DNA from: Selaginella moellendorffii
Taxonomy: Eukaryota; Streptophyta; Lycopodiopsida; Selaginellales; Selaginellaceae
NCBI RefSeq assembly: GCF_000143415.4
Contig: NW_003314261.1
Coordinates: 6,547,132-6,611,131 of the forward strand
Direction: 5' to 3'
DNA: 64,000 nt
Shown here: positions 54,122 through 64,000 of the stretch, piece by piece
How positions within the stretch are numbered: the stretch's first letter is position 1
How the letters are laid out: every line of letters starts with the position of its first letter
Notes under the pieces: model-generated
What the model was told of the DNA's origin: nothing
What the model saw: only the letters and a program-made list of their open reading frames with translations
Databases searched by the model: none
Program-made: the position numbers and the translations under genes

Positions 54122-55700
54122 ATGGCTCACACCCCAAATCCAGAATCCCCATTGCTCAAGCTCCCCCGCTTCTTCTCTCTCAAAGCCGACAATGGTAAGT
54201 ACCTCATGCTCAAGTCCGATGGCACCCTTGCATTCGAGTCCGACACCACCACCCGGTACACCACACACGAGGCGGTCTACAATGCCAATGATTCCAACGC
54301 CTCCTTCGTCATTTGCTCCGCCAACAAGCACTTCTGGCGCCGCCACTCCTCCACCTCTGCCGTGGTAGCCGACCTCAAGAACCCGCCCAGCGACACCGAT
54401 GCCTCAAACCGGTTCAAGCTCCAGCCCGAGGTCGCCCCAGGAAAGGTGGCACTCTCCTCCGTCCAAGACGGTCTCTTCCTCAAGCGCTTCAACACCCAGT
54501 ACCGCGCGTTGCTCGAGGAGCCCAATGAGATCTTTGCCATGGTAGAAGTGGTGGAGTCGTCCTACTACGTTGTCAACATGCCCGAGTACGTGGGTTTCAA
54601 AGGTAGCAATGCCAAATACCTCACGTGCTTGGTCGATTACCCTGTCATACTGGATCCGTTCGCGCTCACAGAAGAATCTGCTGACGTTCGTCTTACCACC
54701 CACCAGGTACTGCTGTTTTCGTCTTTCATCTGCTTGCTTCCATTCGCAGCCCCCTTACCAGGTGGAGTATCTCCTGAACGGCAAGATAGCTCTTCGATCC
54801 AACCAAGCCGCCTCCTGGACTTCAAACAATTACTGGAAGGCGTCCCAGTGGATTACACCGGACGGTGACACTCCCGACCACCCTGAATGCCAGTTCGATC
54901 CAGTCCGAGTGAACAGCACCACAGTTGCTCTCAAGAGTGCCAATGGCCTCTACTGCAAGCGTGGAAGCCCGTCCTTCACCAACGCTCCGGACGCGATCTT
55001 TGCTGAGGCATCCGACTACGAGGAAACGTCAAGCCACCTCGTGGTCGAAGAAGCTGTGATGAGCAGGCAAATCTTTAACGTGACTTACCTGCTAGATCTG
55101 GCGAGTGCAAGCGAGGAGGAGCCAATCGGTGTCGCCTATGGATCTGCCACGAACAAGGGCAGTGAGCCTGCAGAGATGGAGATCAGCGTGAGCAAGACCA
55201 CCACAGTGAGCAACACCAGGTCCTTCCACAACTCGTTCACCTTCTCCCAGAGCATCACGCAGACTTTGACGCTCGGTGTGCCGTTCTTTGCCGACGAGAG
55301 CACCGAGATCCAGATCGGAGCCGAGCAAGAGTTTGGAAACCAGTGGGACGAGACTTTGTCCGAGGAAGTCGCTTATCAGACGACTTACAAAGTGACGATT
55401 CCTCCAGGGAAAACGGTACGTATGAGAATTTGCCTGTGCGCCTTTGCTCGATTGATTAACTGACATCCTCTGCTATCCATCCAGGGAACTGTGCAGGTTG
55501 TGATCAGCACTGCGAAACTGGCCGTCCCGTTCCACTACAAGACGAGGGACACGTCGCTCAATGGTGTGGAGCGTGAGCCTGTGGATCGCATCGACGGTGT
55601 CTTTGATGGTGTGCTGGCTTACAGGACTGATGCGGAGATATATGACGGTACCAAGACATACCGCATCCCTGTTCCCATGAAACTCAACGTTACGAAATAG
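54122..55700 (+). CDS. Amaranthin-type lectin domains plus aerolysin-like pore-forming domain, copy 1
   Basis: Exons 54122-54706, 54750-55415 and 55485-55700 give 488 residues. Two tandem agglutinin (amaranthin-like, beta-trefoil) modules are seen: PRFFSLKADNGKYLMLKSDG...FKLQPEV...VALSSVQDGLFLKRF, then VGFKGSNAKYL...QFDPVRVNSTTVALKSANGLYCKRG. After a linker (RQIFNVTYLLDLASAS) comes an aerolysin/natterin-type module with a Ser/Thr-rich amphipathic stretch (SVSKTTTVSNTRSFHNSFTFSQSITQTLTLGVP) and a long beta-strand region to the stop. Such plant proteins are thought to act in defence by sugar binding and membrane insertion; activity here is not shown. No signal peptide, as for other plant members. 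Upstream sequence is conserved in copy 2. Confidence 0.85.
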
Positions 55701-55984
55701 AACACTCTACCTTGGTGATAATAAGAACTAAAAGATCCGTACAATCGCGAGTTATAAATAAATCTGTACTAACACTGAAAAATATCCATCCGCATTCATA
55801 TTTCGCGAACACCGTATAGTAAATCCATACTTGAGAAATGCCAGATTCACCAACTTTTGTATGAATTCTAGGGACCCTCAACTTTGCATCCACCTATGAT
55901 TTTATCCTTACACTTATTTATAAAAACAAAATATTTGGAGCATTGCCTTGAACGGCGATCTAAAACTAAAACTTTCGAAAGAAG

Positions 55985-56616
55985 ACCAGTTCGATCCAGT
56001 CCGAGTGAAGAGGACCACAATCTCTCTTAAGGGACCAACGGCCTCTCCTGTACGTGGAAGCAACACTCCGGACTTGGTTTTGGCGGTCGAAGAAGCTGTG
56101 AGGAGCAGGCAAATCTTCAACGTGACGTACCTGCTAGATCTGGCGAGTGCGAGCGAACCTATGGACCTGCCACGAACAAAGGAAGCGCGCCTCCTCGGAT
56201 ACAGTGTCTGGTTTCCGAGCTCCTCCTCGGCTCCGATTTCGATCTCGGTGCTCTCATCGGCAAAGAACGGCACACCGTTCGTCAAAGTCTGCGTGATGCT
56301 CTGGGAGAAGGTGTACGAGTTGTGGAAGGATGCTCACTGGTGTGGTCTTGCTGCATCTCTGAAGTCACGCACCAGACGTCTTACACAGTCACGATCCGCT
56401 CCAGGGAAAACGGGGAAAACGGTACGTAAAAGACTGAGCCTGTGCGCCTCTGGTCGACTGATTAGCTCACATCCGTCGGTATCCAGGGAACTGTGTAGGT
56501 GGTGATCAGCATTGATCCCGTTCCATGGATGCATCGACGGTGTCTTTGATGGTGTGTTGGCTTTCAGGACAGATAAATCATTCCCTGTTCCCATGAAGCT
56601 AAAGGGTACGAAATAG
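55985..56616 (+). pseudogene. Broken lectin-aerolysin gene fragment with an internal inversion, unit 1
   Basis: Starts abruptly at FDPVRVKRTT, equivalent to the middle of exon 2 of the intact gene, and runs through RQIFNVTYLLDLASAS. A block at about 56187-56352 then matches the intact gene only on the opposite strand (it encodes GVPFFADESTEIEIGAEEE in reverse). Plus-strand similarity resumes at 56353 (ACGTCTTACACAGTCACGAT) through the exon 3 equivalent to a stop at 56614-56616, with an early stop (GTGTAGGTG). The N-terminal half is missing. Non-functional. Confidence 0.9.
56187..56352 (-). repeat. Inverted segment inside the lectin pseudogene, unit 1
   Basis: About 165 bases match the intact gene's 55190-55365 region in reverse complement. 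The flanks match in forward orientation. The same inversion is in unit 2 (about 61966-62126). Confidence 0.85.
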
Positions 56617-56754
56617 GCCTACCTTGGTGGTAATAAGAAATAGAATAAAACGATGCTGGATCACATCACAAGTTATACAGAAAACACTCGTTACTCATGG
56701 CTCCATCTGTAGCAAGATTGTAAGACTGGGAAAATGTCCGATAGAAAAATAAGC

Positions 56755-57788
56755 TTACTGCCCATATTTATCCTTCATTTTCTCGGCGATGCGATCCGCA
56801 TTCTTGCTTGCTCTTCGGACGTCTTTCGCGGCCCTGAAATAGCAACACCCCATGAATCAATAGCCAAAGAATACTCAAAGGAACCCATACAAGTCGACAC
56901 TCAATCTTTGAAGAGCAATAGATCGCCGTTCAAAACTCTCCTGCGGTCCTTCCGAGTTTTTAAGCTGGCGAGCCAGGCTCCCGAAGAAGACCCCCAACAC
57001 CTTCACAGAACGACAATTTAGTTAGCCAAACTTTTAGCTATACCACATAGTTTGCAAACCTCGGCAACGACCAGGAAGTAAAACGCCCATGAAACACGTC
57101 CGATAAACGACTCCACCTACATTCACAATCACCTACAATAAAAAGATACGATAAGCCCAAGCTCGTGAATAACATGTACCTCATTCGCACTAAAGCGTTT
57201 AGATCGAAAACTTCTCGCCACTTTCTCTCTCTGCGACAAGCGAGTGAAGCTGAGCCCAAAGTGAAAAGGTGATGCGTACGTTCGAAAATGAGGCCAACGA
57301 GTACACGATGGATCCAAGAGCAGCAAAACAATTGAAGACGATATTTATCCAGAAGCAAGGACCGACTGTCCTTCCTATGCCTGAAGCACCAGCCACAATC
57401 GTTACCCCTCCAAGAATTATAAGAAGCCTACGCAAATAAAACAAGAAGTTAGATTCCCAGAACAAATAATTACATCACTGCAACTGACCACCCAGGCGAA
57501 AAGTTGGGACTCCCTCCTTGTATGACCGGAACCATTATAACAATCAAGCCTCCGCACACCTAGGTAGCTGAAGAAATCAATAAACGAGCCCCCAACAAAA
57601 GAAAACAAATCCGTGTACCAGAATGAAAAGATGTAGCAGGTTCAGAGCCCAATCTATCGCCGTAAGCGTCTTCATATCTGAACAGAGAACTTAGTCTCGC
57701 AAAGAAAATTTCGAAAGCGTACAGAACCTGATCGGATCCGAAAGGCTGTTTTCATCTCCAAAATTCTCCCCCGAACTTCCCCTGCCAT
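56755..57788 (-). CDS. Unrecognised four-helix membrane protein, copy 1
   Basis: Seven exons: 57788-57728, 57677-57619, 57559-57489, 57427-57280, 57116-57060, 57000-56891, 56833-56755. They join to 194 residues with all frames kept. The sequence has four hydrophobic helices: IDWALNLLHLFILVCGGLIVIMV, LLIILGGVTIVAGASGIG, FWINIVFNCFAALGSIVYSLASF, and VSWAFYFLVVAEVLGVFFG. A basic/acidic cytosolic tail ends AKDVRRASKNADRIAEKMKDKYGQ. I do not recognise the family. The splice model is supported by frame preservation, by consistent borders in the second copy and by helix continuity across exon joins. The subcellular location is unknown; the positive tail predicts a cytosolic C-terminus. Confidence 0.6.
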
Positions 57789-57966
57789 GTCATTAGCTCA
57801 TACACGACACGCAGTAGTATTAAAAACATCCGACTTGTTGTCCGAGTGAGAAAAAAAAAGTCGGGCCTAAAGCTTCAACAAATACAGCCCAGTTTACAAT
57901 TAGAAAAGCAGCTACAATTATAGTAAAATATACAAACAGCAAGTCTTAGCTCTGGTGCGCTCCAAC

Positions 57967-58349
57967 TCACGACTGAGATGCAACGTACGTCTGATACGGG
58001 GAGCTGCGAGTGCCAGCCCCGTTACCACTCGTGGAACTATTCCCTCCCTGCGCTCTGAAAGAAAGAGGTGGGAAGTCCTCTTCTTTCATTTGGTAAGCCC
58101 TCTGGTTTTGCCTGAAGTAGCAAAACGAGTTTCAGTGGCCAGAATAATCGATAAAACGTTTTGGTACCTTTGCTGGTCATTCGGGGAGGACGGCTGTTGT
58201 CTATCTTGACCCGCAGCCTGCTGCCCCTTAGAGCTCACACGAACGGCTCCAAGCTCAGAGCCCTGCACCGCCCCAAGCGTCCCAAACTCAAGCGGTTCGT
58301 TGGACGGGTATACAACAATCGACGTGTTCCCATTGCCGTTCATATACAC
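57967..58349 (-). pseudogene. 3' exons of an unrecognised gene, 5' end cut off by the duplication junction
   Basis: Two exons, 58349-58168 and 58111-57967, read VYMNGNGNTSIVVYPSNEPLEFG...SSPNDQQ|RQNQRAYQMKEEDFPPLSFRA...YVASQS. Upstream of the acceptor at 58350 the sequence runs into (TTGCAGGG) repeats and the truncated phosphatase copy, so the earlier exons are missing. The motif MKEEDFPPLSF and the Pro/Gln/Ser-rich ending are those of a C-terminal tail. I cannot name the family with confidence; a plant non-canonical poly(A)-polymerase/PAP-OAS1-domain protein is one possibility. Copy 2 continues beyond the right edge and may be the intact gene. Confidence 0.45.
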
Positions 58350-58401
58350 CTGAGAATAAGCTTGCAGGGTTGCAGGGGGTTCCAAAAGTACGGTTGCAGG
58401 G

Positions 58402-59568
58402 GGTACGCGGCTCTACGTCCGATTCCGCCGGCGCGCGGGCCTCGAGGCCACCTACACGGAGATTTGCGATGGATTGTTCGTGGGGCGTGGCCATTCCAGC
58501 GCGATCACATCCCTCCGGGCAGTCCCGCGGTCGTGGATTGCACCAACGAGCTACCCAGGACGGTGGGATTGGAGCTTCCCTATGTGTGCATCCCGGCCTG
58601 GGATACCAGATCGCCATCGCCGGAGGGCATCGAGCTAGCCGTGCGCTGGGCTCTCGTCAAGCGCTCCCAGAACCATCCCATTCTCATCCACTGTGCCAAA
58701 GGTAGGCTTCCCCATCACTCTTTTTTCTTTCTTTCTTCTTTTGCCATAGCTAGGCCTAGTTGAAAAACAATGTTTTGATTGTCTTCTTTCAGCATTCTTT
58801 CGATTGGCATTTTGTTCCTCTGCATTGATGATCTTTCCCTCTTTCTTCCCCGGATTTTTATCGACGCGCATTGAGCGTGCTTTAGTTTTCATCTTGGCTG
58901 GCGGGGTGGGCCTTAGACGATTTGGATGCTTGTCGTTCGTGCACAGGTCATGGGCGTAGTGTGGCTGTTACGTGCGCGCTGCTGGTGGCATTGGGCGTGG
59001 TGGGCGACTGGAAGGAAGGCGAGAGCCTGATCAAGAGACATCGCCCACGGATCCGTCTCAATGCAGCGCAAAGGAAATCTCTTCAAGAATGGCGTAAGTC
59101 TCAAACAGAGAACCTCTTTACGTCTCTCTCGCTCTATAGATACCGGGGTTGATTTTTATTCTTGTGTTATGTATCAGAGCTTCGGCGGTATTGATATGTT
59201 AGCAGATGGTCTTCGTATTTGTTGATACTGAACCTTGAAACCGAGCTAATGTGTTTTCTCCTCGTGAAATATACTTCTCTTAGTACTGATTTTAGACAAG
59301 CTTTATTAGATATTTGGGATATTTGTCACTTTGATTCATGAGGTATTTTTCTAAGCTGGTTCATGTGAAATATTTATATACTTTTCTTAGTATTGATTTT
59401 AGACAAGCTTTATTAGACATTTGTCTTGCTCACTTTGATCTAGGAGGTATTATTCTAGAGCTGGTTCAACAGCCATTACTTCTGGATGCACCGTGCTCCC
59501 CAGCTTTGCAGGAAATGGCCAAACGCATGAAGCTCGAGAGCTCTTTGATGCCATTCCCGAAGAGATGA
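58402..59568 (+). pseudogene. DSP-type phosphatase, copy 2, 5'-truncated
   Basis: Begins at GGTACGCGGCTCTACGTCC, equivalent to 52724 in copy 1, so the N-terminal membrane region is absent. A one-base loss (GTGGGGCGTGG for GTGGGCGCGTGG) near 58483 also breaks the frame before the catalytic loop. The loop sequence (HCAKG|HGRS) itself survives. The last exon differs from copy 1: it reads MPFPKR then stops at 59566, and carries about 45 extra bases before the shared AGGACTTAA. Confidence 0.9.
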
Positions 59569-59920
59569 AACCCCTGTTCTTGGGCAACCCTTTGGCTGAT
59601 AGAAAGGCTAGGCTCCAGAGGACTTAATTTTCTTAATTTAATCGAAAGCTCCCATGTGTTTCAATGTGGTGCAAACTCTCCTCAGCCGCTAACTCTAGCT
59701 AAGGTGGCAAACTTCAGCAACAGCTAGTAGAAAATTCACAGCTGTGAAGACTTCCCGTTTTTCTATATCGAACCTGTCTATGTCTACTGTAACTTACGTC
59801 ATCTCGCATATAACTGAGGCAGACGTACCATCTTACTACGAGCATTTAAGCGGAGATCATATCATCCTCCCTAAATAGCACTATCTCTCCCAATCTAAGC
59901 CCAAGTTACTCCTGTCCACA

Positions 59921-61499
59921 ATGGTTCACATCCCAAATCCAGATTCCCCTGTTCTCAAGCTCCCCCGCTTCTTCTCTCTCAAAGCCGACAATGGTAAGTA
60001 CCTCATGCTCAAGTCCGATGGCACCCTTGCATTCGAGTCCGACACCACCACCCGATACACCACACACGAGGCGGTCTACAATGCCAATGATTCCAACGCC
60101 TCCTTCGTCATTTGCTCCGCCAACAAGCACTTCTGGCGCCGCCACTCCTCCACCTCTGCCGTGGTAGCCGACCTCAAGAACCCGCCCAGCGACACCGATG
60201 CCTCAAACCGGTTCAAGCTCCAGCCCGAGGTCGCCCCAGGAAAGGTGGCACTCTCCTCCGTCCAAGACGGTCTCTTCCTCAAGCGCTTCAACACCCAGTA
60301 CCGCGCGTTGCTCGAGGAGCCCAATGAGATCTTTGCCATGGTAGAAGTGGTGGAGTCGTCCTACTACGTTGTCAACATGCCCGAGTACGTGGGTTTCAAA
60401 GGTAGCAATGCCAAATACCTCACGTGCTTGGTCGATTACCCTGTCATACTGGATCCGTTCGCGCTCACAGAAGAATCTGCTGACGTTCGTCTTACCACCC
60501 ACCAGGTACTGCTGTTTTCGTCTTTCATCTGCTTGCTTCCATTCGCAGCCCCCTTACCAGGTGGAGTATCTCCTGAACGGCAAGATAGCTCTTCGATCCA
60601 ACCAAGCCGCCTCCTGGACTTCAAACAATTACTGGAGGGCGTCCCAGTGGATTACACCGGACGGTGACACTCCCGACCACCCTGAATGCCAGTTCGATCC
60701 AGTCCGAGTGAACAGCACCACAGTTGCTCTCAAGAGTGCCAATGGCCTCTACTGCAAGCGTGGAAGCCCGTCCTTCACCAACGCTCCGGACGCGATCTTT
60801 GCTGAGGCATCCGACTACGAGGAAACGTCAAGCCACCTCGTGGTCGAAGAAGCTGTGATGAGCAGGCAAATCTTTAACGTGACTTACCTGCTAGATCTGG
60901 CGAGTGCAAGCGAGGAGGAGCCAATCGGTGTCGCCTATGGATCTGCCACGAACAAGGGCAGTGAGCCTGCAGAGATGGAGATCAGCGTGAGCAAGACCAC
61001 CACAGTGAGCAACACCAGGTCCTTCCACAACTCGTTCACCTTCTCCCAGAGCATCACGCAGACTTTGACGCTCGGTGTGCCGTTCTTTGCCGACGAGAGC
61101 ACCGAGATCCAGATCGGAGCCGAGCAAGAGTTTGGAAACCAGTGGGACGAGACTTTGTCCGAGGAAGTCGCTTATCAGACGACTTACAAAGTGACGATTC
61201 CTCCAGGGAAAACGGTACGTATGAGAATTTGCCTGTGCGCCTTTGCTCGATTGATTAACTGACATCCTCTGCTATCCATCCAGGGAACTGTGCAGGTTGT
61301 GATCAGCACTGCGAAACTGGCCGTCCCGTTCCACTACAAGACGAGGGACACGTCGCTCAATGGTGTGGAGCGTGAGCCTGTGGATCGCATCGACGGTGTC
61401 TTTGATGGTGTGCTGGCTTACAGGACTGATGCGGAGATATATGACGGTACCAAGACATACCGCATCCCTGTTCCCATGAAACTCAACGTTACGAAATAG
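59921..61499 (+). CDS. Amaranthin-type lectin plus aerolysin-like domain, copy 2
   Basis: Exons 59921-60505, 60549-61214 and 61284-61499 give 488 residues, the same layout as copy 1 at a constant offset of 5,799 bases. The only amino-acid differences I can see are in the first dozen residues (MVHIPNPDSPVLKL versus MAHTPNPESPLLKL) and one Lys-to-Arg change (YWRASQ). Introns and 3' flank are also nearly identical. Role as for copy 1: agglutinin modules followed by a putative pore-forming beta-domain, likely defensive. Intact. Confidence 0.87.
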
Positions 61500-61777
61500 A
61501 ACACTCTACCTTGGTGATAATAAGAACTAAAAGATCCGTACAATCGCGAGTTATAAATAAATCTGTACTAACACTGAAAAATATCCATCCGCATTCATAT
61601 TTCGCGAACACCGTATAGTAAATCCATACTTGAGAAATGCCAGATTCACCAACTTTTGTATGAATTCTAGGGACCCTCAACTTTGCATCCACCTATGATT
61701 TTATCCTTACACTTATTTATAAAAACAAAATATTTGGAGCATTGCCTTGAACGGCGACCTAAAACTAAAACTTTCGA

Positions 61778-62391
61778 GACCACAATCTCTCTCAAGGGAC
61801 CAACGGCCTCTCCTGTACGTGGAAGCAACACTCCGGACTTGGTTTTGGCGGTCGAAGAAGCTGTGAGGAGCAGGCAAATCTTCAACGTGACGTACCTGCT
61901 AGATCTGGCGAGTGCGAGCGAATCGGAGTCGCCTATGGACCTGCCACGAACAAAGGAAGCGCGCCTCCTCGGATACAGTGTCTGGTTTCCGAGCTCCTCC
62001 TCGGCTCCGATTTCGATCTCGGTGCTCTCATCGGCAAAGAACAGCACACCGTTCGTCAAAGTCTGCGTGATGCTCTGGGAGAAGGTGTACGAGTTGTGGA
62101 AGGATGCTCACTGGTGTGGTCTTGCTGCATCTCTGAAGTCACGCACCAGACGTCTTACACAGTCACGATTCGCTCCAGGGAAAACGGGGAAAACGGTACG
62201 TAAAAGACTGAGCCTGTGCGCCTCTGGTCGACTGATTAGCTCACATCCGTCGGTATCCAGGGAACTGTGTAGGTGGTGATCAGCATTGATCCCGTTCCAT
62301 GGATCGCATCGACGGTGTCTTTGATGGTGTGTTGGTTTTCAGGACAGATAAATCATTCCCTGTTCCCATGAAGCTAAAGGATACGACATAG
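61778..62391 (+). pseudogene. Broken lectin-aerolysin gene fragment with the same inversion, unit 2
   Basis: Same structure as 55985-56616, including the inverted block (about 61966-62126). It starts slightly later (RPQSLSRDQ-equivalent at 61778) and keeps about 10 bases (TCGGAGTCGC near 61923) lost in unit 1. The ending reads AAGGATACGACATAG. The inversion therefore predates the tandem duplication. Confidence 0.88.
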
Positions 62392-62540
62392 ACAAAAGGA
62401 AGCCTACCTCGGTGGTAATAAGAAATAGAATAAAACGATGCTGGATCACATCACAAGTTATACAGAAAACACTCGTTACTCATGGCTCCATCTGTAGGAA
62501 GATTGTAAGGTTGGGAAAATGTCCGATAGAAAAATAAAGC

Positions 62541-63573
62541 TTACTGCCCATATTTATCCTTCATTTTCTCGGCGATGCGATCCGCATTCTTGCTTGCTCT
62601 TCGGACGTCCTTCGCGGCCCTGAAATAGCAACACCCCATGAATCAATTGCCAAAGAATACTCAAATGAACCCATACAAGTCGACACTCAATCTTTGAAGA
62701 GCAATAGATCGCCGTTCAAAACTCTCCTGCGGTCCTTCCGATTTTTTAAGCTGGCGAGCCAGGCTCCCGAAGAAGACCCCCAACACCTTCACAGGGCGAC
62801 AATTTAGTTAGCCGAAGTTTAGCTATACCACATAGTTTGCAAACCTCGGCAACGACCAGGAAGTAAAACGCCCATGAAACACGTCCGATAAACGACTCCA
62901 CCTACATTCATAATCACCTACAATAAAAAGATACGATAAGCCCAAGCTCGTGAATAACATGTACCTCATTCGCACTAAAGCGCTTAGATCGAAAACTTCT
63001 CGCCACTTTCTCTCTCTGCGACAAGCGAGTGAAGCTGAGCCCAAAGTGACAAGGTGAAGCGTACGTTCGAAAACGAGGCCAACGAGTACACGATGGATCC
63101 AAGAGCAGCAAAACAATTGAAAACGATATTTATCCAGAAGCAAGGACCGACTGTCCTTCCTATGCCTGAAGCACCAGCCACAATCGTTACCCCTCCAAGA
63201 ATTATAAGAAGCCTACGCAAGCAAAACAAGAAGTTAGATTCCCAGAACAAATAATTACATGACTGCAACTGACCACCCAGGCGAAAAGTTGGGACTCCCT
63301 CCTTGTATGACCGGAACCATTATAACAATCAAGCCTCCGAACACCTAGGTAGCTGAAGAAATCAATAAACGAGCCCCCAACAAAAGAAAACAAATCCGTG
63401 TACCAGAATGAAAAGATGTAGCAGGTTCAGAGCCCAATCTATCGCCGTAAGCGTCTTCATATCTGAACAGAGAACTTAGTCTCGCAAAGAAAATTTCGAA
63501 AGTGTACAGAACCTGATCGGATCCGAAAGGCTGTTTTCATCTCCAAAATTCTCCCCCGAACTTCCCCTGCCAT
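62541..63573 (-). CDS. Unrecognised four-helix membrane protein, copy 2
   Basis: Duplicate of 56755-57788 with start ATG at 63573 and stop at 62541-62543. The seven exons and all splice borders seen in copy 1 are present. Scattered substitutions occur (for example near the fifth intron and in the SEGPQ region), none of which obviously stops the frame. The family is unknown, as in copy 1. That both copies appear intact while neighbouring genes decayed suggests that the protein is functional. Confidence 0.55.
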
Positions 63574-63751
63574 GTCATTAGCTCATACACGACACGCAGT
63601 AGTATTAAAAACATCCGACTCGTTGTCCGAGTGAGAAAAAAAAAGTCGGGCCTAAAGCTTCAACAAATACAGCCCAGTTTACAATTAGAAAAGCAGCTAC
63701 AATTATAGTAAAATATACAAACAGCAAGTCTTAGCTCTGGTGCGCTCCAAC

Positions 63752-64000
63752 TCACGACTGAGATGCAACGTACGTCTGATACGGGGAGCTGCGAGTGCCA
63801 GCCCCGTTACCACTCGTGGAACTATTCCCTCCCTGCGCTCTGAAAGAAAGAGGTGGGAAGTCCTCTTCTTTCATTTGGTAAGCCCTCTGGTTTTGCCTGA
63901 AGTAGCAAAACGAGTTTCAGTGGCCAGAATAATCGATAAAACGTTTTGGTACCTTTGCTGGTCATTCGGGGAGGACGGCTGTTGTCTATCTTGACCCGCA
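63752..64000 (-). CDS. 3' end of the unrecognised EEDFPPL gene, copy 2, continuing off the window
   Basis: Exon 63896-63752 and the start of the preceding exon (64000-63953) match 57967-58349 almost exactly. It ends ...YVASQS then a stop. This is probably the complete locus, with its 5' exons to the right of the window. Confidence 0.45.

Noticed and set aside
1-64000. CRISPR arrays, bacterial operons, rRNA and tRNA genes
   Set aside because: The window is clearly plant nuclear DNA with introns. No spaced palindromic repeats or rRNA sequence were seen, and I could not support any tRNA cloverleaf. The TRIM primer-binding site only mirrors a tRNA end.

Overview
This is a window of a plant nuclear genome, most likely a lycophyte close to Selaginella moellendorffii. 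The evidence is introns of about 45-90 bases, several large intronless PPR genes, telobox motifs (AAACCCTA) upstream of housekeeping genes, and plant-specific families (GRAS, CslC, Bet v 1, DRT102). The species is inferred from gene style, not proven. Exon coordinates were worked out by hand from GT-AG or GC-AG borders, reading frame and family resemblance; there is no transcript evidence.

1-2.2 kb holds the 5' end of a NUP1/NUP136-like nucleoporin gene and a GT92 (DUF23) glycosyltransferase. 2.6-10.2 kb is accessory DNA: two decayed copies of a P-loop ATPase gene flank an AT-rich stretch containing a broken LINE-type reverse transcriptase. 10.8-31 kb is a compact gene-dense block: pyruvate dehydrogenase kinase, a single-Myb telomere-binding-like protein, a penta-EF-hand calcium protein, a PPR gene, TOM40, a second PPR gene sharing a telobox-rich divergent promoter with TOM40, a GDT1/TMEM165 transporter, an apparently broken SYCP2-like meiotic gene, a YebC/TACO1 protein and a CslC glucan synthase. 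Organelle function recurs (PDK, TOM40, TACO1, PPRs).

32-46 kb holds a Bet v 1 protein, the RpiB-cupin fusion DRT102, an M32 (Taq) metallocarboxypeptidase, and two local duplications. One is PPR + Bet v 1, with one PPR decayed. The other is GRAS, with one copy decayed.

46.3-52.4 kb is gene-poor. It is AT-rich and contains a 12/11-bp minisatellite that keeps several frames open and a complete 393-bp TRIM retroelement.

52.5-64 kb is a roughly 5.7-kb tandem duplication. Each unit carries a DSP-type phosphatase, an amaranthin-lectin/aerolysin-like gene, a broken second lectin gene with an internal micro-inversion, a 194-residue four-helix membrane protein, and the 3' end of an unrecognised gene. 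The second phosphatase is 5'-truncated, and the first copy of the last gene is cut at the unit junction. The lectin copies are almost identical even in their introns.
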